From contig NW_026251713.1 of NCBI RefSeq assembly GCF_025024155.1, positions 620,001 to 684,000 on the forward strand: a stretch of DNA of 64,000 nt, given 5' to 3'. The DNA comes from Gamsiella multidivaricata. Its lineage: Eukaryota; Mortierellomycota; Mortierellomycetes; Mortierellales; Mortierellaceae. Position 1 is the stretch's first letter, and the number at the start of each line of letters is the position of its first letter. The position numbers and the translations under genes are program-made. The notes under the pieces are model-generated. The model made no database searches. It saw nothing but the letters and a program-made list of their open reading frames with translations, and had not been told where the DNA came from. This document shows, one piece after another, positions 20,703 to 32,723 of this stretch.

Positions 20703-22867
20703 TCAAACTGTTGCTGCCTCGGCTGCAAATTTCTTTCTTCTGCCCTCCTGTGGAAGCACATTTCCGGTGCCACGGTTCTTGATTAGGGGTAGCCAGGCGA
20801 TTTGAGGGCGGTATTCAAAGTCTTTGGCGAATTGCTCCTTCAGCATCCAGTACGGCAGGTAATTGAGGACCACGTGGCGAAGAAGACGTTCCGTCCATGC
20901 CTAATGAATGATCATCCATCGACCACCGACACAAAAACGTCAGAATCAGAGTATTCTTCGCGCTGCCTTTCTTCTATTCGTTATAGTTCCCATTCGATCC
21001 TATTTACCTGGCCGTGCATGATCTTGGACATGAGAGCGCTGTTCTTGAACCGCTCTTCCACATGATGGTACCGTTGTCTGTAGTAGTCCTCGAAAAGAGC
21101 TGTGATACTTCCACGACTTGTGTCCTTCATGTTGTAGATGCCGTTGGCGATGATGATTGCATCCTGCATGGCATTGATAGCCCCTAGAAGACGTGAAGCG
21201 AGCAAGATACAAAAGCATGTTCAGTAATACTGTTAAAGGACTGAGAAGACACTCATTTTCCAAATGTCTCATGCCCTCGAACCTTGACCAGCTCCAGGGA
21301 GCATCTACAAAGAACGAAAATAAAATAAAGACATGTAAGCATTGATCGGTTCCGCATGTCACAACAAGGAAAGCAATGTGTTTCTTTCGAGTTATTACCT
21401 TGTGGCAGGCTAGAAACGGGCAAGTAAAAGTCGAGTTCAGACGTTTAGACATGGAACCAATGAGCATTCACCCCCCCCCCCCCCCCCCATTTCCCATGCA
21501 GCTTGTTAGTTACCGTCACCGAGTAAGACTGTACGTCCGTAGTGCCATGTCTTGAACATCTTTTCCTCAAGATACACCTTTGAGATCAAATTCTTGGGTG
21601 TAGCATCAAAAATGTCGCCCATCTTGCCTCCCCAGGGACATGGCAGGTCCTGGAACTCTTTCATCATGGCTTCGTTCGCTTCGGGGCCCCATTCTGAATT
21701 TCGAAAGTGTTGTCCCTTAGCCTGTTCCTGCGTAAGCTGAACACCAACACCCCAACAGATTTGGTTGTTGGGAACATTGATCACATACCACTATTTCGAT
21801 AAGAGAGTGACCCAAGAAAAAACAGAAAAATAGGACGAATAAACGAAATGCAATCTCAAAAGCAGATAGAACAGAAAAACTAAGAACAGTAGTCGACGCC
21901 TCCTGCATACATTACGATTGCTTTGGTCAAGGGCTTGCGAGAAAAACGAGTGCTTTTCCTTCAGCTGAGAATACTTTTCAAGATCCTTAGGTTCGGCAAC
22001 GCCGACTATTGTAGAGTATGCAATCGAAAAGTTCTCCAAATCCTTCTTGGGAAGAATGCCCTGTTCATCTAAGCGCTTGTAGAGACTTTGCCGGACTCCA
22101 CTGTACGCTCCGTCGGCACCGACGAGAACATCACCTTCGTACGTAGTGTTATCTGCGCAATAGATGTGAACTCTGTCATCTTTTTCCTCCGTACGAAGGA
22201 TTCTCTTCTTAAGGCTGATCTTGTCGGCCGGGACTTGCCTGAGCAATAGCTCATAGAGCTTTGGTCTGGATAGTAACCTGTAATCGTATCCAGTACTGCA
22301 GACCGGGAAATGGAACATTAGCGATGGTGAATGGCCCCAACATTACGTGGCCGCACTGCAGGCAACTGGTACTCACGCAATCTTGTGTCCCATCAGAGAC
22401 ATGGAGCCCAGTTTCTTGAGATTTGCGTTGTAAAGGTCCATCTCTGGGTATGGATGAGAGATCTGCATGAGGTCTTCGTACAAGCCGAGTTGCTCAAATA
22501 TAGGCAGGATGTTTCCAGCAAGGGCCATAGCAGATCTGGATATTTGGTGCAGCCATTCAGAGTGTCAGGAGAGTTGACAAGGGTCATGTTCTTTGATGAG
22601 CATTCCTGAACTAATATGTACTCACCCTAGAGAACGTATAGAATCATGCAATGTCAATGTTAGAATATTGAAGGACCATGATACCATGGTCTTATTACAA
22701 CAACAGCCGGTATACATACCGAGGGGCTTTAACTCTGTGGCGCGCTCGAAGATATGATAGGGGATGTTGATGCGCTCGAGAAGCATGGCAAGGGTCAGGC
22801 CACCGAGTCCGGCACCAACAATCAGTACCATAGGAACAGGCTTGTCGGCAGAGGTGTGCTCAGACAT
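20703..22867 (-). CDS. FAD-dependent monooxygenase (PHBH-fold, group A), nine exons including a 1-nt exon
   Basis: Flavoprotein hydroxylase, substrate unknown. Exons: 22867-22720, 22626 (single G), 22535-22377, 22295-21911, 21790-21514, 21409-21399 (11 nt), 21304-21283 (22 nt), 21183-21008 and 20900-20703, giving 458 residues with every phase consistent. Motifs: FAD dinucleotide fold VLIVGAGLGGLTLAMLLER (Gly 18/20/23), the DG motif VLVGADGAYSGVRQ (about 160-173) and the GD motif LLGD-ACHK-MLPGAGQG (about 320-335), split over three exons. The C-terminus is basic (RRKKFAAEAATV). The intron between exons 5 and 6 carries a C18 run on + at 21470-21487. There is no signal peptide. The tiny exons are required to keep the frame of strongly conserved segments. 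A decayed copy of its 3' end lies at 19345-19480. Confidence 0.85.
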
Positions 22868-23570
22868 ATTAAAAAGGAGCGAAAGAAGTGTTGACTATGA
22901 AGGAAAGGGCTAATGAGAAGAAGGATGAATGCGATGATGAGGGTAATGTCCCCCATGGCAATGAGTATAGTGGACACAAACTGTGGGCTCAATTGCCCTC
23001 CTTATTCGCACAGCACAGCAGCGGGGCGAGATTCTGTTAACTTTTATCAGAGTAATAGTGGGTCGCGCCGGTTAGATGGTCTGCAAGCAGCCCTGTTCTC
23101 ATATGTATGGCGCCCTTTAGGTCATTGGTACTGGTCCTCAGGGACATAGCAAGAAAGTGACAGCAAATCGATTTCTATTGGCTGCGCCAGACGCGTCAAC
23201 ACGGTGCAAGAGTGCCCCAAAACTTTCGTAGAATTAGGATTTTTAACGCGCTGCGTGGAGCGGCGCGCTGTTGAGGAGCATTACCTGGCCTGACCCCTGT
23301 AATTCTATTAGCAGGGGAAGCTGTCATAAAAACTTTGTGAATCTCTTCCTCGACCTGACTGAACATCTGCTGAACATTCGTGCCGTCCAGCGCTGAAACC
23401 TCCAGATTACATAAAGAACCGGTGGTGCATTTGCCTGTTGTCTGGGTGGATGCTCCATGATATAGTGTCCATGATGGAGTGTCGCGCAGGGTTGTGAAAA
23501 ATAGAAGCGCCCATAATCCCGCACGTGATACATACTTCTCCCAGCAAAAGCACCAGCTCCACAATGGTTC
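22868..23570. other. divergent intergenic region between monooxygenase and HbrB gene
   Basis: About 700 bp shared upstream sequence. No convincing ORF or RNA gene. Minus ORFs at 23196-23683 overlap the HbrB start and look like chance frames. Confidence 0.5.
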
Positions 23571-25924
23571 ATGAGAGCTTTCTCTCCACGCGCCCTCGAC
23601 CCTCTCCAAGCAATGCATCCCTCCACAAGATCGTTCTCCAACCCCGGTTCAGTCGCAGCTTCAGTCGATTCGCTGGCCTCCATTCCCGGGATTCGGGATG
23701 TGTCCGCGGGAGTAACCCACGGAAGCGACCTTCTTGCTCAGGGATCGCCCCACAGCTTCAACTCGACGTCGGCCTCATCGCTCTCATCCTCAGGGTCTTT
23801 ACCTATACATCAACAGCATCCAGGTTCAGACTCGTTTCTTGGTCTTGTCCATCGGAACCACAATGTCGACAATGCCCTCTACTCAGGAAGTCCTAGCAAC
23901 AGGGCTCAGGGTCGGAACCATAGCAGGACTCACAGCTCCAATAGCCACCATAGTTTGGCCATGACCAGCCGGACACCCAGTGAAAGCAATAGCCAATACC
24001 CCTATATCCCACCTCCACCTTTCTTCCATAGTCATGGAAAGAGCAGCAGTGGTACCTTACAGAGCGATAGTGTGGCATCCTCAGCAACTACCACGGACAT
24101 GAGGGGTCACCCAACCATCCACACAAACACCACACCTTTGCCTCAGAGTCAAGGATCGAATTATCTCTCGAGTCCGAATGATACGATAGATGGTCAGGGT
24201 GCAGATTCACCTGTGGGAGTCATACCTTCGAACTGGGCCTCGCCTCCGATGCGGCCATATGGCCACCCTGTGGTATCGACCAGTATCGGTAGCAACACTA
24301 CCGGAGGACTCACATCTCCCGCTAGTCTGTCGTCGCCTGTGCATCTCAACCAGCCATCGCCCACCTCACAACATCAGTCATACCCATTGCCATCCCAATT
24401 TTTGCCAAGCGGCCAGCAGCAACAAGAGAACCAGCAGTCGCAGCAGCAATCTCAGCAACCACCGGCACAAAAACCAAAGAAGGAGAAGCACTCGTTTGGC
24501 GGCATGTCTGCCAGTAGTTTCCTAACGGAGACACTCCCTACTGGCATGAAATTATATTCAGGATCGAAGAAGAATGCCAAATCCCAAGGCGATATCTCTT
24601 CGTCGTCCTCAAGCACCCACAATGGGAAAGGCAAAAAGTCTGGAAGTGGCGGTCCGCTATCGTCTATTAGCACTCGAAAACAGCAATTGTCCCCAGGCGG
24701 TCATTCTAGCTCTACTATCGATAGAGCCTACTCTTCCAACAGCAACATAACGAGTCCTGTCTCTGGAGGCGTTCCTCATCACCACCACACTACCTCGCCC
24801 ACGCTGGGGAAGAACAATCACTCCAGTCTGGACGCCAAGGTTATGGCCAGAGAAATGGCTCAGAGTCATGCCACGGAGGATGTATGGCAGGCCCTATGCA
24901 TCAAGGTCCTGACGTTATTCAATGGACAAGGGTTGACAGGCGCCATTGAGGACCTGAATGACCTTGTTCGGTACGCTTCTGTTGTGGGGCTGATCCCTTG
25001 TCGCTCTCAATCTCTCTGTCAAGCCTTGCGGCAAAATACTTACCAAGGATCTACAATACGTCAATAGGAAATGTCTACAGACCAGGAGTCTACATACGCT
25101 GTGCGACGAAATAAGCGAGCTCCTCAATAACGGAATGCTAACCCTGAACGCCAAATTAGGCGATGTCCCTGACGAGAAACTGGTTTCCCGACTGGTCGAG
25201 GTGTGGTCATTCTTCTTCGGCACTGTTCTTCCGTACTTTGAGGGGGTCTTTCTTCCGCTACAAATTCAGCTCAAGAAGGCCCATGCGGAGAAAACAGCGT
25301 GGAGGGCCACAGGAGGCAGTAGCAGCGGGATCTCTGGAGGGCTGACACTGAGCCTCAGCAACAACGGTGTCAGCAGCAGCGGACTGAGCACAATGAGCAC
25401 AATAAGCATAGGAGGTATGGAGTCCAACAGCGCCAGCGGCATAGTTGGCGCTAGTCCGAAGTCGATTGCGGCCGATGCAGAGCGGAAATATGAGGATTCT
25501 GAACCGCAGAACGTGCGGACCATGGCTTTGACAGGGTTCAGAGACCTTGTCATTTTGCCCATGGTTGACAGGCTTGGAGGTAATCATTTAATGCTCCTGA
25601 TGCCTTGTGATATCATGGGAATTTTTTTTTTTTTTTTCACCACTAACACCGAATTATCCTTAATGTGTATTTTTTAACATAGGCGTATTTGCTAAACTGT
25701 TCATGGACTTTGATGCCTCAATACCGGTGACAGACACAGCATCAAGAATGCTGCAGATGACATCGGTTTTAACTTCGATACAGTCTGGAGATGCACAGCA
25801 ACTACTGATGGAGCAGGTCTCCAACCGGCTAAAGACGAACTGGAAACAATTTACAAGACGCGGTAATCGAGGCGGGTTCGTCGGACTGGACCGGAGAATT
25901 GCACCTGCCCAACAGGCGCGATAG
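23571..25924 (+). CDS. HbrB-like TORC2 subunit (Bit61/Protor family)
   Basis: Scaffold/regulatory subunit of TOR complex 2, acting at the plasma membrane in cell-wall, actin and sphingolipid control. Exons 23571-24970, 25068-25579 and 25683-25924 join in phase to 717 residues. The first about 420 residues are low-complexity S/H/Q/G/N. The conserved HbrB domain then runs across the introns: VWQALCIKVLTLFNGQGL, IEDLNDLVR, LCDEISELLNNGMLTLNAKL, VPDEKLVSRLVEVWSFFFG and VLPYFEGVFLPLQ. An S/G-rich insert follows, then TMALTGFRDLVILPMVDRL. Intron 2 contains a T16 run. ATG 23571 was chosen as the first Met; another is 14 codons later. The gene-level call rests on the VEVWSFFFG...LPYFEGVFLPLQ block, characteristic of the family. 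Confidence 0.88.
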
Positions 25925-26345
25925 ATATATTCGTCAACGACCCAATAAACCAATCGCAGTTTTAACATGCAGATCGAGGTTCCTACGCTTCCCCTATCGT
26001 CATATGTGCAAGTGATCAGGTTAAATACGATTGTACCAAGGGATGGCAAGGAAGCATGGCCATTGTCCAGGTGCAAAAGGCTTCATGTGAAGGAGCCACT
26101 GATATTACCATCACTGTCTATCATGTTATTGTTGTGGGTGTTTGCGCATGATGTGGAAATATCAGTCCAAGGGCCTCTTTTGTTAAGAGTGAATGCGATT
26201 TTACTTTCGCCTCTCTCTTTTTCCCCTCCTCTCGTTGGTTCCTTACACCTTACAAATCTTCGCTGCAAACGCCTCAGAAACCATACCGCCGCCTACTCAA
26301 GACCGCACATTTCATACAGACGCAAGACGCCGACCACACTCAACC
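25925..26345. other. intergenic, promoter side of promethin-like gene
   Basis: About 420 bp with a CT-rich patch (26205-26230) before the ATG at 26346. No separate gene is seen. Confidence 0.5.
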
Positions 26346-27169
26346 ATGTCCAGGGCCGCAACCTCCGCGCATGATGCGCTGGAGGACACATCGATCAAAT
26401 TCCAAGAGACGACGCGCGACGCGCTCCAGGCTGTGAGGCAGTCGGGCCCCATCCAGCGCTACCTAATGCCGACGGTTGACTACATTCGGGACAAGTACAG
26501 ACGGTCGCCCACGGTGGTCAAGATCGTGCTCATGACCTTTGCGGCCCTTAGCGCGATCCCGTTGGCGTGTTTTGTCGGGTTCATGGGCGTCGTTACCCTA
26601 GGCTGTTTGATCGTCGGAGGTATCGCGTTCACGATCGTCGAGGTGAGCAATTTCTCCTTGTTTTCCCAACATGTCGCCTCTTGATTTTTTTTTTTTTTTT
26701 TTGAATTCTACTGCCGTCGCATGTCAGATCTCTTCTCTACCTTGTCTCTTTGATTTTCATCGTTTTCCTTCTTGTTTGTACTCTTTTGTTACCTCAATTC
26801 TTGCCCATATCAGTAATATCGACGAGTGAGTGATCCTCTGTGATGAATCAATCCAGAGAAACTCCACTACACCTTCAACTAACGTGCAGTTTATATTCTC
26901 CCGTCTCACGATAGGGCGGCTTTGCCATGTTCGCATCTGCATTCCTTCTGCCTGCGCTCGGACTGGTCCTCCTTATCACCAGCGCATTGGGTCTGTTCGG
27001 CTTGGTAGTCTTCACTGGGTACCGCTTTGTCTGCTACGTGGTCGGCATCATCTGGGGTCAGGGCCCACGACGTGAGGTTCAGCACACTATCGAGGGTGAA
27101 TCCGAGAAGGCTGGGCAGACAGTAGAGAACACAGCTCGAAATGAGGCGATGTCGATGAAGTCGCGTTGA
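26346..27169 (+). CDS. promethin/LDO-like lipid-droplet membrane protein
   Basis: Two exons, 26346-26642 and 26915-27169, join in phase (183 residues). A polar N-terminal helix (about 1-55) precedes two long, nearly uncharged hydrophobic blocks: VVKIVLMTFAALSAIPLACF continuing to IAFTIVE (about 56-99), and GFAMFASAFLLPALGLVLLI continuing to FTGYRF (about 100-145). The C-terminus is hydrophilic and acidic. The length and paired membrane hairpins resemble promethin (LDAF1/TMEM159) and yeast Ldo proteins, which act with seipin at lipid-droplet formation sites; that fits an oleaginous Mortierella-type host. The family call rests on topology and composition, so another small hairpin membrane protein is possible. 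The intron holds a T17 run and a normal CACGATAG acceptor. Confidence 0.6.
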
Positions 27170-27463
27170 TTAGGCGTCAAGCGCAGGGTGACACAAAAGA
27201 GCCTTGATGCGGACTGCAGGTTGCATATAACTTTGACAAACAACAAGACGCCGAACAGGAAGAGAATAGCGGTACCACGTAGCCTTTGCACACAAATTCA
27301 ACTCATAACATGATCATGGTTGTCCTTGGTTGTTGTGTTCTTTTTTTCTTTTCTTTTTTTCACCAGCTTTGAAATACTTCTATGTCAATGCTCTGTGCCG
27401 CGAGTGCGGGCTATGAATGGGTTACAAAAATGCAGCTCTGTTGTAAATGAATATCGTGTAAAA

Positions 27464-27518
27464 TCATGCTGGCTGACCAGATGCATCCGTCATTTCCTGG
27501 TCCTCGTACTCCTCATCT

Positions 27519-27550
<32 letters not shown>

Positions 27551-29556
27551 CTCCTCCTCCTCCTCCTCCTCATCGGCGTCGCCATCGCCATCGTCTTGGT
27601 ATTCCTCATCGTCGCCCTCCTCACCCACACCGCTCTTCATGGAACGAGAACGAGCCCTATGACTCCTACAACCTTTATCTTCCGTGGAAAATTTCGCAGC
27701 ACTGCCAGTGGATCCATTCCTTGGCGCAGTCTGACCTCCGTACGACGCTTTCGTTTGCGATCTATCCTTTTCACGCAAGCTCATATCGGAATCCCCTGAA
27801 TTATCGTTGTTCATTTGAGCACCGTTGGCCGTAGTATTGGAGCTGCACTTTGATAAATCGGTCGACTGTCCAGGCCTGTGCTCCTTGGACGCAAACGCTG
27901 TAGAAGGACCAGCATCTGAGGCATTGGCTGATGCAGACGCAGAGATTGAACCCTCATCATCACTATCGTCGTCGTCATCATCCCTGCCCTGAGCAGTGCC
28001 ATTCTGAGCGTTGGCTTGGTTGTTACTTGAACCATTGGACGCACTACCATTACCAGAGCCGCCACCTTGATTGTTTCCATTGCCGTTGTTGCTGTTGCCT
28101 TTGCCATCCTTGCTCCCGCTCTGCTGGTTTCCTTGTCTCGCAGCTTCGACCGCCGCAGCGCTCTGTTCTGCGATATCTGCCGCGATCCTGGCTGTCTCAA
28201 TCTGGGTCCTTGTCTTGTCGTCCAATACCTGTTCCGGCAATTTCCATGCATCAAGATCAGGCCTTGCGATCGAATCTGGCAAGGTGGCTAGCCAAGACTG
28301 AAGCGACTCCACAAAGAACTCCTGCTGCGTCTCTGATCGGACCCTCTCCAGATCCCTTTGAGCCATATCGGACTTGAGCGAGCAGATGTAATCAAAGGAC
28401 TTTTTGAGAAGAAAGACCTTGGACGGAGCCTTGTCGTTGATATTGGGGATCATATGGCGGAGGTCGTCAAAGCAGTGTTTGAGCGAGTCGCGGCGCTTTT
28501 GCTCTGCGGCCTTGTGAGATGTCCGGCGCAGCTCGATGCCAGAGTGAAGATCCGTGTTGTAGGAGAGACCCAAGGCACTAAGAGGCACACGTTCAATATT
28601 TTCATTAATATTAGCAAAGAATCGAGGGCTAAAAAAAGAAAAAAAAAAAAAAAAAAAGGCGAGAGACGTACTTGTGGTCACCATCCAAAATATTCTGATA
28701 GTTGGACTTGGATGCTAGTCGGGCCATGGCCTCCGTCGTAGAAACTAATGGGCGAAAACAAAATGTTGAATTGTTAATATATTATCTACTCAATGTACTT
28801 CAAGTTATGTGTACAATCAATCGAAATACCCTACCTCCAGGCAGCCACGGCTTCAAGCTGGGTGAGACCAACATAGGCTGGACTCTTGGGGACACCAGGA
28901 TGGGCTGTGCGCTGATGCTTCCTCGGTGGGGCGGCTGAGGCATCAGGGTTGGCTTGAGCGCCGGCGAGATCAGAGCAGCAAACCCCGCTGTCGGTGGTGG
29001 CATCGGCGAGATTATGGCAGGCGTTCCAGGAGTCCGTGGGGCAAGGGCACCGGCGTTGCCAATGGACTGCCTCTTGCCGCTGCTCCTTTTCGATCCAGAG
29101 CTACTTGATGTTGATGATGACGAGATTGCTTTCGATCCAGGTATTCCAGATGATTTCCCCGACGCTGTGTTGGTATTATTAACGTTGTTATTCTTGGCGA
29201 TCAAGGCGCGCGCCTTGGTGTTTGCTGTGAACTTTGGTGAAGATGTTGGAGTTGATTCGGACCCGGACAGGTTCATGAGCGAGGCTGGTGTTACGGGTTC
29301 CAAAGCTGATGTTGACGCACTGGACACGGGGGGTGTGGTTGTGGTGGACACTGCAGCTTTTGAAGTCGCGGCTCCATCTCCTTGACCGACACTATCCCCG
29401 TTGCTTTGGGCAGGAACCAATGGGACAGATGCCACTGTCGTGTTGGTGGTAATTGCCGGCTTCAAAATTACAGCGCTTGGAGGTGCTTGACTTGGTTGAA
29501 TCGGCTGGTGAACCGGAAGTTGGCGCTGCTTCTGCTTCTGCTGCTGCTGCTGCTGC

Positions 29557-29608
<52 letters not shown>

Positions 29609-31398
29609 GCTGTCGCTGCGCCTGTCCTGGTTGCTGCGATATACTCAGCTGCCTGGGTGTCTGGACTAGATTCTGGGTCTGCTGTGAAGGCAGGAACATG
29701 GGCGAACGTGGTGGCGGCATCATAGACGATGCTGGGAGTGCAAACATGGCCGGTGAAGCTGGGAGCATCGATAGATGAGTCATGTTGGTGACAAGATGTG
29801 GCGACGGCGACGGCTGAGATTGTGCTAAGGTGCCTTGGCTGCTTGAAGGCTGCGACGTCGATGTCATAATGGGAGAGGGCGTGGGGCGAATATTGATGCT
29901 GTTGCCATTAATTGGGTATTGCGTCGCGAGGGGTGAGGAAGGCGCTATGGTGGAAGACGATGACCGAACGCGACTCGTGTTTCTCAGCGTTGGCGGCGAC
30001 AACGGATTACTGTTCGAAGGCCTGATAGCCGGCGAACCCTTTGCCAGCGCAACGAGAGCTGGGCCTCCACCGGCGACCGCCGATGCTGGTCCAGGGCGCG
30101 GCATCACTGATGCGAGTCCAGTGCTTGCGCGCTCGACTGTCGTCCTTCGTTTCAAGGGAGGACGCTGTCCATTTGCAGCGGGACTGCCGATATCAACGCG
30201 GGCGTGTTTTGTGCCTGAGCCTTGTTTAGCATGCTGTTGTTGCTGGGCATCGGATTGCGACTGTGATTGAAGCTGCTGGAGTTGTTGCTGGATCTGTTGC
30301 TGCTGAGTATGGTGTGCCTGCTGGAATTGCACAGGCAACGAATTGAGGCTCGCACCGGAGAATGTCAGGTAGTCCAGCTGAGAGGATCGATGCGGCTGCA
30401 GCGCTGGCGACGTAAGGGGCGAGAAGATCTCGTTCGCCGCCGACATGGCTTGGGGCAGGTTTGAGTACGGATGAGAAGGAGTCATGGCAGGCGAAATAAG
30501 AGGCGTGAAGAAGACCTAGAGCGCATAAACACCAAAAGTTGAGGAATGAAAGCGCGGTGGGCGTTAGTTGCATGCGTAGATACCTAGAACCCCGCAAAGT
30601 GTCCTTGATAACGCAGAGTGATGATTGTACTGCTTATCATTCGCGACTACCATTTACCTCTTCATCCTCAAAGTGATCGGGCATGACCATCGTAGCTTCA
30701 GACGTGGACTCGGGCTGGATACCCAATGGCGACATGTACTGGGTATAACCTGTTGAGTAGTATTCACTTCCGACAGGCGTGAGTAGCTGTTGTCTTGCTC
30801 CATCCTTGTGCGTCTGTGCCTGTGCCTGTGCTTGTGCCTGGACTTGTTGTTGGGGCAATTGCTGAAGTTGCTGTTGTTGTTGCTGGTGGAGCTGTTGCTG
30901 TTGTCGCTGCTGCTGTTGTTGTAAAATGAACTGCTGCTGCTGATGCTGCTGCTGCAGTTGCTGCTGGAGTGCGTTCATCTTGATGTCCGGATGCGTCTGG
31001 AAAACAGGGGTGGTGGTGGCCGAAGTCGGCATGTTGCTCATCATATCGATGCTGAGGGACGATGAGCGAAAGTCATAGGTATCTAGGGGAGATGTCGTAG
31101 GGGTCTCAACCATGGTATGCTGTGGTTGGGGTTGGCTGGAGGCAGATTGGTTCTGCTGGGAAGGGTCGTTACGAAGGAGGAGGCTCTGAAGTTGTCGCTG
31201 CTCCTGTTGCTGCTGCTCCTGCTGTTGTTGCTGCTGCTGGAGATGCCGTTGCTGTTGCTGTTGCTGCTGCTGCTGCTGCTGCTGAAGACGCTGCTGGACT
31301 TGACTAGCTTGGGCTGCATCAAACGCAAAATCATTGAGCGACAGTTCCAGCCCAGCTTGGTCCAGGCTGAAGGACGAGCTGTCAAAGTTGTATGTCAT
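27464..31398 (-). CDS. NUC-1/Pho4-like bHLH transcription factor
   Basis: Exons 31398-30658, 30515-28835, 28744-28672 and 28577-27464 join in phase (1202 residues). The N-terminus is poly-Q rich. Exon 2 opens VFFTPLISPAMTPSHPY, has repeated SP-proline modules (FSPLTSPALQP, ISPALKP, LVSPRVQP, LVSPSLKPWLP) and a Q run of about 26 residues. Exon 3 gives MARLASKSNYQNILDGDH. Exon 4 carries ALGLSYNTD and the bHLH at about 849-910 (ELRRTSHKAAEQKRRDSL, loop with INDKAPSKVFLL), with His853, Glu857 and Arg861 as the E-box contact triad. The RRTSHKAAEQ basic region and preceding KSNYQNIL motif match the fungal phosphate-regulator class (NUC-1, Pho4), so CACGTG binding is expected. Target pathway in this fungus is inferred. 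The C-terminus ends in a long D/E run. Confidence 0.85.
27490..27600. repeat. acidic-run codon repeat (TCC/GTCCTC on +)
   Basis: CGTCCT/CCTCCT repeats on + encode the E/D tract near the C-terminus of the bHLH factor on -. Antisense ORFs rich in P, R or V here are shadows. Confidence 0.8.
29540..29612. repeat. CAG/CAA trinucleotide tract encoding poly-Q
   Basis: GCT then GTT repeats on + equal CAG/CAA on -, coding a glutamine run of about 26 residues in the bHLH factor. Length polymorphism is likely between strains (inference). Confidence 0.85.
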
Positions 31399-32723
31399 GG
31401 TGGCAGCCCTTTATCGGCTAGAATATCCAGCTGATTGTCCTGCCCTTCTTAAGGTGGATACCCGAGAGATCCTCGAGGGCCCGTATTGGGTGATCAACGG
31501 CAGCCTGATTGATGTGAGACAGACGAGTTGCTGGTCTGGGACAATCTTCTAAACAGGCAGCGCTCCTCAATGAATGCCAATAATCCTTGTCACTAAATAG
31601 CCTTTTCCTCTGGCAACTGTGTGTGTTGAATCTAGTGGAATGAGTAGATGAGGGTGATGAGTCCATGGCACATGAGTGACACTCATTCCACAAAGCCGCG
31701 CCTTGTGGATGCCAGTGTTCACAATCCATACCTGGTCGCTGCTCTTGCCAGGTGAACTCGACTTATAAAGCGAAAGAGCAGAATGTGTATGCTTAATGAG
31801 CGGCCGAGGTCTAGATTAAGCACATGGAAAATGAGGATATGCAGGCCCCGAGAGATGCGCGTCCAGAGTAGAATCTTGGTCAGTTGAGGGTGTGCAGTAT
31901 GATCGAAGATGGTATCGAGATCGTCATTGAGATGAAAGCGATGATTGCCTTTGTGCCTTGGTAAGATACACGAGTCGAGGAAGTGTGCTAAGAAAATCGA
32001 TGTTAAACGAGGATCAAACGAGGATCGGACGGGGTCAAAATCGGAAGAGTGAGAGGAAATCGAAGGAGAAGAAGAAAAGGAAGAAGAGGATAGAGCAGCT
32101 TTGTGTTGCGACTCCCCGACGTGCTTGCAGAAAGAGCGCCTGGTGGACCCGAATGGGCAGACAAATCGAGCCCTGCATTTGCCACAGCAAAAAGGCATAC
32201 CAACAATCGCTGCTCAGGGCGCGAAGAAACCATATCCAGAGCGGGGCCAGGGTACTGAACTACTGAACTACCGATCCACCCTGGCCCCATGTCGACCTCA
32301 TACCCTGGTGCCGGTAGCAGACTCAACGCTCATCCTGCACCATCTACCCCTTTTCTCTTGGCTCATGTTTTGATCTCACTGTTCCCGTCCACGATTCCGT
32401 GTTTTCCTCTTCCCTCTCGCATTGTTTGGTCAACGGTCAATGTCCTAGGACAAAGGCGCGTTCGTTCACGTTGCATGCTCCCAAGAGATGATTGGCTGAA
32501 AAGACGTAGTTCGCAGTCACCAAATTTCTTTCGCAGAGTTGGTGGCGGACCATGCATACAGCGAGGGGACACACAAGATCCACTGCGGCCTGCCATCCAT
32601 CTGTAAAAAAGCGCCTTTTGATACTTAATCAGAAAAAGGATTTTTATTGCGATGGGACTAATATACATGGAGGATGGTGCTCTAAACCAATAGGGTATCT
32701 CTTGTTGAAGGCTTATGCCCAAT
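31399..32723. other. intergenic, no supported gene
   Basis: Holds the bHLH factor promoter and the 3' side of the first small-protein gene. ORFs on both strands (for example 31719-32198, 32003-32326) overlap one another and lack motifs. Confidence 0.5.

Noticed and set aside
29382..29725. Poly-L/poly-V ORFs antisense to the bHLH factor
   Set aside because: Shadow frames of the CAG/CAA tract coding poly-Q on the minus strand.
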